NCBI GenBank assembly: GCA_964511385.1
Contig: CAZEFE010000005.1
Location: 124,001 to 188,000, forward strand
Reading direction: 5' to 3'
Length of the DNA stretch: 64,000 bases
From: CAILHX01 sp964511385
Lineage (GTDB): Bacteria; Pseudomonadota; Gammaproteobacteria; Burkholderiales; Methylophilaceae
Positions within the stretch are counted from its first letter, which is position 1, and each line of letters begins with the position of its first letter. Shown here in pieces: positions 14,716 through 21,638 of the stretch. The translations under genes were made by a program, and so were the position numbers. Under the pieces are notes generated by a model, which saw only the letters and a program-made list of their open reading frames with translations, was not told the origin of the DNA and made no database searches.

Positions 14716-14907
14716 ATGGCATCAGTTGATGAATACAAGGAAGTTATCAGACAAACATTATTTGACTGGCATAAGATGCCATGGGAAATGGCATTAATGC
14801 TTATTGAAAAGCATGAACTAGAAATTCAAAGGGATTTTGATTCTGGGATTGTTCCAAGCACCTGGATAGAACGACTATATCTAGAGTGGAGAGCTAATTA
14901 TTCCTAA
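14716..14907 (+). CDS. Small hypothetical protein after MqsRA
   Basis: A 63-residue soluble helical protein (MASVDEYKEVIRQTLFDWHK...), rich in Trp, Glu and aromatic residues. AAGGATGATT precedes the ATG, 15 bases after the antitoxin stop, so it is probably the third gene of the operon. It is more AT rich than most of the element. I do not recognise the family. Confidence 0.6.
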   Translation: MASVDEYKEVIRQTLFDWHKMPWEMALMLIEKHELEIQRDFDSGIVPSTWIERLYLEWRANYS

Positions 14908-14911
14908 CACC

Positions 14912-14938
14912 GTGAGGGGGCAATTCGCGCCCCCTCAC
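14912..14938 (+). terminator. Hairpin after the MqsRA operon
   Basis: GTGAGGGGGC and GCCCCCTCAC form a perfect 10-base stem with a 7-base loop, 4 bases after the last gene. There is no T run, so termination may be partial. The following noncoding stretch to 15540 holds the repeats and origin-like features listed separately. Confidence 0.55.
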
Positions 14939-15017
14939 AACCCGCGACTGGCTCCGCGCCAGGGCGGTTTTCCCGCCCTTCGGTCGGGAAAAACGGGCAT
15001 GGACGCGCAGAATCGAG

Positions 15018-15055
15018 CTGAGAGCCGTTAAAAATCCCGCGCCTATACCAACCCC
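15018..15055 (-). repeat. 38-base copy of a relaxase-gene segment
   Basis: Matches 7511-7548 inside the relaxase gene at 35 of 38 positions, in inverted orientation. In the relaxase it encodes a proline-rich linker. Here it lies in noncoding DNA, so it may be a relic of a duplicated segment or a site conserved at the DNA level. Confidence 0.6.
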
Positions 15056-15129
15056 TTACCCGCACCAAAAAAACGCGCCACAGGCCCGCAAAATGCGCCG
15101 CGCGGGGGCGGAAATGTTTTTGAAAGGCA

Positions 15130-15158
15130 GAAGTATTGCCAAAAAGCGGCAATACTTC
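15130..15158. other. 11-base inverted repeat in noncoding DNA
   Basis: GAAGTATTGCC and GGCAATACTTC are separated by AAAAAGC. It is a strong hairpin without a T run, in the region between MqsRA and the iterons; it may be an operator, a terminator or part of a replication-control RNA. Confidence 0.5.
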
Positions 15159-15305
15159 CAACTGCTCTTGCCTGCAGGTAAGGGGTTATCTTGATTAATT
15201 TGGAATTAAGGAAAGTTGCTGTGATTTTGCGGAGCAAAGTCACAAGATTCTTCTTGTTATTCTTTAATTTTATAACTGCTTGGATATTCTATATAGAGCC
15301 TGATT

Positions 15306-15350
15306 AACCGAAGTCGGACCAACCGAAGTCGGACCAACCGAAGTCGGATT
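15306..15350. repeat. Three 15-base iterons, candidate replication origin
   Basis: AACCGAAGTCGGACC is repeated head to tail at 15306-15320, 15321-15335 and 15336-15350 (last two bases TT). AT-rich DNA follows (15361-15510), with a TATTTTGCT/AGCAAAATA inverted repeat at 15467-15499. A putative initiator gene lies just beyond. The layout is that of an iteron origin that could let the excised circle replicate. No DnaA box is clear by eye. Confidence 0.6.
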
Positions 15351-15510
15351 TTCAGGCTTCGGTGCAACATGTTAACTTGTTGATTTTTATACAAAAAACA
15401 ATGTTTGCTTAGCAAAACCAGAAACCTTCATGCAATTTTCATTAAAATCAATAGGTTATATCTCTTTATTTTGCTATAGCAAATTGCTACAGCAAAATAT
15501 AGCAATAAAA

Positions 15511-15530
15511 AACCCCGCCGTGGCGGGGTT
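15511..15530 (-). terminator. Terminator of the rep module
   Basis: AACCCCGCC and GGCGGGGTT form a 9-base stem with a 2-base gap. On the minus strand it is followed by a run of T (from the A stretch at 15506-15512), 10 bases past the rep stop. A typical intrinsic terminator. Confidence 0.8.
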
Positions 15531-15540
15531 TGAGTGGTTT

Positions 15541-15933
15541 TCATTTTTGAGGCTCATCGTACACCATCACTTTTGTGTACCACCTCCCGCGCTCGTCCTG
15601 GCCTTTCTCAACCACTATGTAACCCGCATCCTCCAGTTCACCAAGGGCCGTCCTGATTGCGTCTCTCCCCTCCCGTATCGCCTCTATCCCCTTTCTCTTT
15701 AATTCTTCCCTTCCCTCCCGCGCCAGGTCGTTTGCCGTCATCTTGTAACCAACCGAGTTACTCAAAAGTCGTCCAAGAACCCCTCTTGCCCTATAACTTA
15801 GACGTGGATCCCGCAGGCTTTCATTCGGGATTTGAGTAAATTGGTGGCGGCTGGGGGCCCTGATTATTCCACCATCCTCTCTCTCGTCCTCCGGTCTGCG
15901 GGCAAAACCCTCTTCCCTTGTCAGTTTTTTCAT
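15541..15933 (-). CDS. Winged-helix putative replication initiator
   Basis: A 130-residue protein starting MKKLTREEGFARRPEDERED. Residues 35-115 look like a winged helix: FTQIPNESLRDPRLSYRARG, a helix with GRLLSNSVGYKMTANDLA, then a recognition helix with RDAIRTALGELEDAGYI and a beta hairpin. This resembles helix-turn-helix replication or organiser proteins of plasmids and phages. The ATG follows a run of eight G acting as ribosome binding site; the longer frame to 16146 is rejected because it overlaps the next gene. It lies beside the iterons, which supports a replication role, but this is inference. Confidence 0.55.
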   Translation of the reverse strand: MKKLTREEGFARRPEDEREDGGIIRAPSRHQFTQIPNESLRDPRLSYRARGVLGRLLSNSVGYKMTANDLAREGREELKRKGIEAIREGRDAIRTALGELEDAGYIVVEKGQDERGRWYTKVMVYDEPQK

Positions 15934-15937
15934 GCTG

Positions 15938-16408
15938 CTACCCCCCCCAGAAATCAAGCTGAACCAGGTCGATTTCAGCCTGTTTTTTGAGCACGTTGCG
16001 GCACTGCCGAGGAGTGAGGCCCGTAACCTCGGCCAGCTCTCTGGCTGAGGTTTTGCGCGGCTTGCGGCCACTTGAGAAGTTTTCCAGCGCTTCCATGCCC
16101 AGCACCCAGCCCAAGGGGTCGGAATCATCCCCTGCCAGCAATTCAAGGTCGTCGAATGAGCAAAAGGCCAGTTTTTTCAGGTAATTTCTGTTTTTTGCGC
16201 CGTGTTGCATGCACCGCGCATGGTTGCGAAGGCGGCTGGCGACGGCCTTGCACCACGTTTCAAAATCGGGCGCGGCGCGGTAAAGCCAAACTATTGAAAT
16301 TGCCTCGCCTAAGTCATGCCCGAAGCGCTTGCAGTGGGCCTTGAGCCACTGCGCTTTGTCGGGCGGCATGCTGGCCAGGGCGGCGGTGATTGTGGCGGGG
16401 ATTTTCAT
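15938..16408 (-). CDS. Hypothetical protein with C-terminal HTH
   Basis: A 156-residue protein starting MKIPATITAALASMPPDKAQ. The middle is Trp, Cys and Arg rich (about 45-75). Residues 120-145 (TSARELAEVTGLTPRQCRNV) look like a helix-turn-helix. It lies between the AlpA-like gene (4-base overlap) and the winged-helix gene (4-base gap), so the three are one operon. It may act in replication or its control. Confidence 0.55.
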   Translation of the reverse strand: MKIPATITAALASMPPDKAQWLKAHCKRFGHDLGEAISIVWLYRAAPDFETWCKAVASRLRNHARCMQHGAKNRNYLKKLAFCSFDDLELLAGDDSDPLGWVLGMEALENFSSGRKPRKTSARELAEVTGLTPRQCRNVLKKQAEIDLVQLDFWGG

Positions 16409-16653
16409 TTCGCATCCCCTTCCCCTGCTTCCTCGTTCTTTTTTTGGACAAAAGAAATAAGTTCCGAAATTGGAATGAGGCGTTTTTTGCCGATTTTGAC
16501 TGTGCGCAGAGGGAAATTTCCCTCGCTTATCAAGTTGCGGGCGGTTTGGTAGGCATAGCCAATAAACTTTGCGGCAGGCTTGAGCTCTGCAAAGGCCTGT
16601 CCAGGGAATGTTTTGAAAACAATTTCCTGGGCGGAAATTGGAAGTGTTGACAT
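16405..16653 (-). CDS. AlpA/excisionase-family DNA-binding protein
   Basis: An 82-residue protein. Residues 22-70 (AELKPAAKFIGYAYQTARNL, then FPLRTVKIGKKRLIPISELI) are a MerR-type winged helix-turn-helix as found in AlpA and Xis proteins. Such proteins steer the integrase towards excision or activate int. It is the first gene of the rep operon, upstream of a palindrome at 16925-16943, and lies one noncoding gap away from the integrase. Confidence 0.7.
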   Translation of the reverse strand: MSTLPISAQEIVFKTFPGQAFAELKPAAKFIGYAYQTARNLISEGNFPLRTVKIGKKRLIPISELISFVQKKNEEAGEGDAK

Positions 16654-16924
16654 GAAAAACTCCTTGCCAGGCGCGGCGCGAAGCGGCTTACATGTGGGTG
16701 CGCTTCACGCGCTGGGTGCAGCCTCCCGCGCGGTCAAGAAGTTTTGCAAGGCGTCATTTGATGGCTCTCAGCCCTCCCCTCATCACGCTGCCTGGTGAGG
16801 GTGGCCGCCCCCGTTTGGGGCTGACAAAGGGGAATCGCCTAGCCTTTTCCCCTTCCACAACCATTGAAAGTATTTTAATTAATAAAACGGGACAAGTCAA
16901 GACATTTTATCAATTAAATCAATA

Positions 16925-16943
16925 TGATGTATAACATACATCA
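16925..16943. promoter_or_regulatory. Palindrome in the xis-int gap
   Basis: TGATGTAT-AAC-ATACATCA is a perfect 8-base inverted repeat. The noncoding stretch 16654-17041 is AT rich from about 16860 onwards and should hold the promoter of the xis-rep operon; otherwise I see nothing clear in it. Confidence 0.5.
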
Positions 16944-17041
16944 CTATTTCTTAAGGTCACAAGCAAAATCAAATACTTAGCTTAAAAACAACGCATAACA
17001 CATTGACGGATAACTATTTATCCGTGTTCGGATAACGAAAG

Positions 17042-18259
17042 TTATGCGGCCTTGTGCCTGAACCCAATCACCTGCCCGCCGGCCCTTATACTGTCTAAAT
17101 AATCCGCCCAGTCCTGCATCATTTGTGTGCGTTGCGGGATGTAAAGCGCATGGTTGTAAGCGGCTGAAACTTCATCGCGGGCAGAGTGGGCAAGCTGTAA
17201 TTCAATATGATCGTGGGGGTAGCCCTGCTCATGCAGGACGGTGCTGGCGATGCCTCTAAAGCCGTGGCCGGTCATTTTTCCCTTGTAGCCGATAATCTCC
17301 AGGGCTTTCAGGATCGTGTTATTGCTGATTGCCTTGGTAGCATCATTTCGGCTTGGAAAAAGTAGCTCGGTATGGCCTGAAATTGGCCGCAATGCTTCCA
17401 GCGCAGCCACGGCCTGACTGGATAAGGGCACGATGTGCGGCGTTTTCATCTTCATTCTGGCTGCTGGAATGCGCCACTGCCGGGCCTCAAAGTCGAATTC
17501 GTCCCAGCGGGCTTCAATCAGTTCCGAAGTGCGGACAAAGGTTAAAGCCATCAACTTCAAGGCCAGGCGGGTTTGTGGCGTCGAGGTCGAGTTCTCAATA
17601 TCGCGCATGAGCTGCGGCAATTCCTTGACGTCCACGCGGGCATAGTTTTTGTGCTTGTGGCTCGGCAGTATGTCGCTGGGCCTCACGTCTGCGGCTGGGT
17701 TGCGTGGTGCGAGGCCGTGCGCGACTGCGTAGCGGAAAATCATGCTCATGGTCTGGTGGATGCGCAAAGCCAGATCAACAGCGCCGCGGGCGGCAATGCC
17801 CTTCACTACCTGGACAAGCTCAAGGGCTTGAAGGTCGGCAATAGCCCGGTGGCCCAGCCTTGGGTAAACGTCAGCGGCCAGCCTGCGCTCCGTGTATCCC
17901 ACGTGCCTTTCAGATTTGCCAACACGCCACTGTTCCAGCCAAGCCTTGGCTACTGCCTCAAAATTATTTTCTGCGGCTTTCTGCAAATCGCGTTTAACCG
18001 TTTTTCTGTGTTCGCTGGGGTTCACCCCTTGGGCAAGGAGTTTGCGGGCCTCCAAGCGCTTCTCGCGGGCTTGGGCAAGGGATACTTCTGGATAGCCGCC
18101 AAAGCTAATCATGTTTTCCTTGCCGTTGAAGGTGTAGCGGAAGCGCCAAAGCTTCCGCCCGGTGGTTTCAACTTTGAGGGCCAGTCCATCACCATCAGAT
18201 AGTAAATAAACCTTCTCTTTTGGCTGTGCGGCCTTTATTTGTGTGTCGTTCAGAGGCAT
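17042..18259 (-). CDS. int: P4-type tyrosine integrase
   Basis: A 405-residue site-specific recombinase that inserts the element at the tRNA-Ser 3' end. The N-terminal DUF4102 domain (MPLNDTQIKAAQPKEKVYLL, then GDGLALKVETTGRKLWRFRY) is diagnostic for the P4 integrase family. The catalytic domain shows the first Arg in RTSELIEARWDEFD, the HGFRG box (HxxR motif), and the nucleophile Tyr in AAYNHALYIPQR near the C-terminus. Length is normal. It sits 177 bases from the tRNA 3' end; repeated GACGTATAT motifs overlap its start region and suggest autoregulation. Confidence 0.93.
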   Translation of the reverse strand: MPLNDTQIKAAQPKEKVYLLSDGDGLALKVETTGRKLWRFRYTFNGKENMISFGGYPEVSLAQAREKRLEARKLLAQGVNPSEHRKTVKRDLQKAAENNFEAVAKAWLEQWRVGKSERHVGYTERRLAADVYPRLGHRAIADLQALELVQVVKGIAARGAVDLALRIHQTMSMIFRYAVAHGLAPRNPAADVRPSDILPSHKHKNYARVDVKELPQLMRDIENSTSTPQTRLALKLMALTFVRTSELIEARWDEFDFEARQWRIPAARMKMKTPHIVPLSSQAVAALEALRPISGHTELLFPSRNDATKAISNNTILKALEIIGYKGKMTGHGFRGIASTVLHEQGYPHDHIELQLAHSARDEVSAAYNHALYIPQRTQMMQDWADYLDSIRAGGQVIGFRHKAA

Positions 18260-18311
18260 GACGTATATTTTTTCGGACGTATATTTGAAGATATACGTCA
18301 GGATATACGTC
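18260..18311. other. Candidate integrase arm-type sites, right end
   Basis: GACGTATAT at 18260 and 18276, and its complement ATATACGTC at 18291 and 18303, form two inverted pairs between the integrase start and the tRNA. The left end of the element carries a related pair with the same 12-base offset at 2759-2780. Confidence 0.55.
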
Positions 18312-18435
18312 TAGCGGTGGGATGTAAAGATACAAAAAGTGACAATGCGGTACAGTAAGAGACAGTGGAAAGCCGCGTGTTATAAGGCTTTCAGTGGTGT
18401 TTTTGACGGTTTTATGCGGGGATAGAAAGGGGGTC

Positions 18436-18450
18436 CTGGCGGAGGCGGTG
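18436..18450. repeat. Attachment-site repeat at the tRNA-Ser 3' end
   Basis: CTGGCGGAGGCGGTG covers the CCA end, the discriminator and the 3' acceptor strand of the tRNA gene on the minus strand. An exact copy is at 2682-2696. Confidence 0.8.
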
Positions 18451-18526
18451 AGATTCGAACTCACGGTAGGCTCGCACCTACGGCGGTTTTCAAGACCGCT
18501 GCCTTAAACCACTCGGCCACACCTCC
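18437..18526 (-). tRNA. tRNA-Ser (anticodon UGA)
   Basis: A 90-base class II tRNA with encoded CCA. The acceptor stem GGAGGTG pairs with CGCCTCC, the T arm contains GTTCGAATC, the anticodon loop is CTTGAAA with anticodon TGA, and there is a long variable arm. It reads UCA codons. The integrated element leaves the tRNA intact because the shared 15 bases restore its 3' end. Confidence 0.95.
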
Positions 18527-18530
18527 CGTT

Positions 18531-18565
18531 GCGTTTTGCCGCCGGGTACTGCTCCGGCAAAACGC
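18531..18565 (-). terminator. Terminator after def
   Basis: GCGTTTTGCCG (18531-18541) and CGGCAAAACGC (18555-18565) form a perfect 11-base stem with a 13-base loop. It lies 24 bases past the deformylase stop and before the tRNA on the minus strand. Confidence 0.7.
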
Positions 18566-18588
18566 AGGGCGGATTCTAGCACAGAGCG

Positions 18589-19122
18589 CTAATCCGCCTC
18601 CAGAGGCAAATCGGGGAAGAGCACCTCGTTGAAGCCGAAATTGCGCAGGTCATTGATCCGCATCGGATACAACACGCCATCCAGGTGGTCGCATTCATGC
18701 TGCACTACCCTGGCATGGAAACCCTGCACGGTGCGATCGACAGGATGCCCTTTGGCATCGAAGCCGGTGTATCGCAACTGGCGGTAGCGCGGCACCAGCC
18801 CGCGCATGCCCGGCACGGAAAGACAGCCTTCCCAGTCTTCATCCATGGCATCTGATAACGGGGTCAGCTGCGGGTTGATCAGCACGGTATCGGGAATGTT
18901 GACCGCATCCGGATAACGCGGGCTGTCGAAACCGCCAAAAATCACCACGCGCAGGCTAACGCCGATTTGCGGTGCGGCAAGCCCGGCGCCATTCAGTGCG
19001 GCCATGGTGTCGCGCATATCCTGCAGCAGCGTTTGCAGTTCCGGCGTATCAAAAGCCTCGACCGGTGCCGCCCGTTGCAGCAGCAGAGGCTCTCCCATGC
19101 GGAGTACTGGCCTGACACTCAT
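18589..19122 (-). CDS. def: Peptide deformylase
   Basis: A 177-residue cytosolic metalloenzyme that removes the formyl group from the N-terminal Met of new proteins. All three family motifs are present: GAGLAAPQIG (45-54), EGCLS (98-102, metal ligand C100) and HECDH (142-146, metal ligands H142 and H146 with the catalytic Glu). Length is normal. Not beside fmt here, which suggests it may be a second deformylase. It lies 9 bases after the phosphorylase gene and is likely cotranscribed with it. Confidence 0.93.
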   Translation of the reverse strand: MSVRPVLRMGEPLLLQRAAPVEAFDTPELQTLLQDMRDTMAALNGAGLAAPQIGVSLRVVIFGGFDSPRYPDAVNIPDTVLINPQLTPLSDAMDEDWEGCLSVPGMRGLVPRYRQLRYTGFDAKGHPVDRTVQGFHARVVQHECDHLDGVLYPMRINDLRNFGFNEVLFPDLPLEAD

Positions 19123-19131
19123 GGCTGAATA

Positions 19132-19881
19132 TCAATTGCCATGAATACTGACCAGATGCACCAGCGCTGCCCTGATCTTGGTCATTGCTTCCGCCAGCAC
19201 CGCATCGACATCCTGATAGCGTATGCCATTGGCGCTGGATGCGCGTCCTGCCGCATGGTTGGCCACCACGCAGATGGCGGCATAATTGATACCCAGCTCT
19301 CTCGCCAGAACGGCTTCCGGCATGCCGGTCATGCCTACAATAGTGGCGCCGTCCCGCTCCAGCCTGTTGATTTCCGCGGCGGTTTCCAGGCGCGGGCCTT
19401 GCATGGCGGCATACACGCCGCCATCAACAAACGTCTCGCCGGTTTCGGTGATGGCGCGCATGCAAATCGCCCGCAGCGATTGCGCGTAAGGTTGGGTGAA
19501 ATCGATATGGTTGACCGGCTTTTCCGTCACCTCGTCAAAATAAGTGCTTTTCCTGCCCCAGGTGTAATCGATGATCTGGTCGGGGATCACCATGCTGCCC
19601 GGTTTGAGGTCGGGATGGATGCCGCCTACGGTGGCCACGGAAACAACGTCTTCCACGCCCTGGTCCTCCAGTGCCCACAAATTGGCGCGGTAGTTCACCA
19701 GATGCGGCGGAATGGTATGCCCATAGCCGTGCCGGGGAAGAAACACCAGTTCCACCTCACCAAGGCGGCCGAAAGTCAGGGCGCCGGACGGCTCGCCGTA
19801 AGGGGTGCGCACCACTTTTTTGTGGGTGATTTGCAGGTTGGCGAGCTTGGTCAGCCCGCTGCCGCCGATGATGCCTAGCAT
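19132..19881 (-). CDS. S-methyl-5'-thioinosine phosphorylase (MTAP/PNP family)
   Basis: A 249-residue trimeric-type nucleoside phosphorylase, starting MLGIIGGSGL. The phosphate-binding GGSG (6-9) and RHG (50-52) boxes and the MQGPRLET box (160-167) are clear. At the base-specificity position there is Asn (N208 in VVANHAAG) rather than the Asp of methylthioadenosine phosphorylases. This points to a 6-oxopurine substrate such as methylthioinosine, as in Pseudomonas. A deaminase able to supply that substrate is encoded at 48770-50080. Confidence 0.8.
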   Translation of the reverse strand: MLGIIGGSGLTKLANLQITHKKVVRTPYGEPSGALTFGRLGEVELVFLPRHGYGHTIPPHLVNYRANLWALEDQGVEDVVSVATVGGIHPDLKPGSMVIPDQIIDYTWGRKSTYFDEVTEKPVNHIDFTQPYAQSLRAICMRAITETGETFVDGGVYAAMQGPRLETAAEINRLERDGATIVGMTGMPEAVLARELGINYAAICVVANHAAGRASSANGIRYQDVDAVLAEAMTKIRAALVHLVSIHGN

Positions 19882-19960
19882 AACGTTATTCCAATGGATG
19901 GTAATTCCACGGATTGTAGCGCATGAGCGGTCGAATACAGAATGTTATACTCGCCACACC

Positions 19961-20800
19961 ATGTCCCATGCCGTCGCCAACAGCCTCCAACTCAGCAAGA
20001 CCCATTACGAAAACTTCCCGGTGGCCTCCATGCTGATGCCGCGCCATCTGCGCGAACCGGTGGCACTGATTTACGCCTTTGCACGCCAGGCCGATGACTT
20101 TGCCGACGAAGGCGACCTGGATGCCGACGCCCGTATCACCCTGCTCACTGGCTACCGGCAACAGCTCGACCGCATTGCCGCGCGGCAGCCCTGCCAGGAT
20201 GCGTTCTTCGACGCCCTGGCAGCCTCGCTGCAGCAGCACCAGTTGCCGCTGGCGCCGTTATATGACCTGCTGGACGCCTTTACCCAGGACGTCACCAAAA
20301 TCCGCTATGCGCATTTTGATGAGCTGCTGGATTACTGCCGCCGCTCAGCCAACCCGGTAGGCCGGCTGATGCTGCACCTGTACGGCGCGGCCACACCGGA
20401 AAACCTCGCTTATAGCGACAACATCTGCTCTGCCCTGCAAATCATCAATTTCCTGCAAGACATCGCCATTGATTACCGGAAGGACCGCATTTACCTGCCG
20501 CAGGACGAATTGCGTCGGTTCGGCATCAGTGAAGCCGACATCGCCAACGGCAACACCCACGCCGCCTGGTGGCAGCTGATGCAGTTCCAGATCCAGCGCG
20601 CGCGCCGGATGCTGGCCAGCGGCAAGCCGCTGGGGCGGGTGCTGCAAGGCCGCATCGGGTTGGAAATGCGCTTGATTATTGCCGGCGGCGAAACGATACT
20701 AGACAAGCTGCAGCAAGGCCGCGGCGATGTTTTCAACCACCGTCCCGTATTGCGGCCATGGGATTGGATCATCATGCTGTTCAAAGCCGCCACCCGATAA
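19961..20800 (+). CDS. hpnC: Squalene synthase HpnC
   Basis: A 279-residue prenyl-transferase-fold protein of the squalene/phytoene synthase family. First aspartate-rich motif DDFADE (45-50), second motif region FLQDIAIDYRKDR (164-176). In the three-step HpnCDE route, HpnD makes presqualene diphosphate, HpnC converts it to hydroxysqualene and HpnE reduces that to squalene. The ATG at 19961 is used because the protein then matches the family N-terminus; the frame is open further upstream to 19805. It is followed directly by hpnD and hpnE. Confidence 0.9.
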   Translation: MSHAVANSLQLSKTHYENFPVASMLMPRHLREPVALIYAFARQADDFADEGDLDADARITLLTGYRQQLDRIAARQPCQDAFFDALAASLQQHQLPLAPLYDLLDAFTQDVTKIRYAHFDELLDYCRRSANPVGRLMLHLYGAATPENLAYSDNICSALQIINFLQDIAIDYRKDRIYLPQDELRRFGISEADIANGNTHAAWWQLMQFQIQRARRMLASGKPLGRVLQGRIGLEMRLIIAGGETILDKLQQGRGDVFNHRPVLRPWDWIIMLFKAATR

Positions 20801-20801
20801 T

Positions 20802-21638
20802 ATGAACCCACACCAATACTGCCAGGAAAAAGCCGCCGCCAGCGGCTCCAGCTTCTATTACAGCTTCCTGTTCCTGCCCAGGCCACGCCGCCAGGCGATT
20901 ACCGCGCTCTACGCCTTCTGCCGCGAGGTGGACGACATCGCCGACGAATGTTCGGACCCCAGCATCGCCCGCACCAAGCTCTCCTGGTGGCGCCTGGAAA
21001 TTGCCAACCTGTTCAAGGGCAACCCGCAGCATCCGGTTACCCAGGCCCTGCAGCCCGCAATCAAGGAATACGGCCTCAATGAGGAGCATTTCCAGGAAAT
21101 CATCGACGGCATGGAAATGGACCTGGAACAGAACCGCTACCGGGATTTCAAGGATCTGCAACTTTATTGCTACCGCGTGGCCAGCGTGGTTGGCCTGCTA
21201 TCCGCCAGCATTTTCGGCTACAGCGACCGCAAAACCCTCAAATACGCGCACGACCTGGGCATGGCATTCCAGTTGACCAACATCATCCGCGACGTTGGCG
21301 AGGACGCCAGGCGCAACCGCATTTATTTGCCGCAGGACGAACTGGCGCGTTTTGGCGTCAGCGAAACCGACTTGCTGCACGGCCATCAAACCCCGCAAGT
21401 GCGCCAACTGATGGATTTTCAGATTGCCCGCGCCAAGGAATTCTACCAGCGCGCGTTTACTGCCCTGCCGGCTGCGGACCGCCGCGCGCAACGGCCGGGG
21501 CTGATGATGGCAGCCATTTACCAGACCGTGCTGCAAGAAATCGAGCGGGAAGGCAGCGAAAAAGTACTCAAGCAGCGCGTCAGCCTGACGCCGCTACGCA
21601 AACTGTGGCTGGCCTGGAGAACGTGGGTATTCGGCTGA
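20802..21638 (+). CDS. hpnD: Presqualene diphosphate synthase HpnD
   Basis: A 278-residue enzyme condensing two farnesyl diphosphates to presqualene diphosphate. DDIADE is at 44-49 and NIIRDVGEDARRNR at 160-173, both intact. The N-terminal PHQYCQEKAAASGSSFYYSF is typical for HpnD. The ATG lies one base after the hpnC stop. No squalene-hopene cyclase gene is seen nearby, so the end product (hopanoid or C30 carotenoid) is not decided here. Confidence 0.92.
   Translation: MNPHQYCQEKAAASGSSFYYSFLFLPRPRRQAITALYAFCREVDDIADECSDPSIARTKLSWWRLEIANLFKGNPQHPVTQALQPAIKEYGLNEEHFQEIIDGMEMDLEQNRYRDFKDLQLYCYRVASVVGLLSASIFGYSDRKTLKYAHDLGMAFQLTNIIRDVGEDARRNRIYLPQDELARFGVSETDLLHGHQTPQVRQLMDFQIARAKEFYQRAFTALPAADRRAQRPGLMMAAIYQTVLQEIEREGSEKVLKQRVSLTPLRKLWLAWRTWVFG

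Larger units (their letters stand above)
2682..18450. mobile_element. Integrative mobilizable element in tRNA-Ser
   Basis: About 15.8 kb bounded by the direct repeat CTGGCGGAGGCGGTG at 2682-2696 and 18436-18450. The right copy is the 3' end of tRNA-Ser(UGA); the integrase lies next to it, reading away from it. Contents seen: integrase, AlpA/Xis-like protein, putative Rep with iterons, MqsRA, TrwB-, TrwA- and TrwC-like transfer proteins, and VirB5- and VirB6-like proteins. I looked for VirB4, VirB8-11 and VirB2/3 and found none, so it is probably mobilizable rather than self-transmissible. The ends are inferred from the repeat and from matching arm-type motifs at both ends; excision is not shown. 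Confidence 0.85.

Noticed and set aside
14904..15161. 85-codon frame containing WYRRGIFNG
   Set aside because: Its similarity to a frame inside the relaxase gene comes from the 38-base repeat read in an antisense frame, not from a real protein.
15306..15350. Tandem repeats as a CRISPR array
   Set aside because: The three 15-base repeats abut with no spacers, and no cas genes are present.
2682..18450. Self-transmissible conjugative element
   Set aside because: No VirB4, VirB11 or outer-membrane core genes were found among the proteins, so self-transfer is unlikely.
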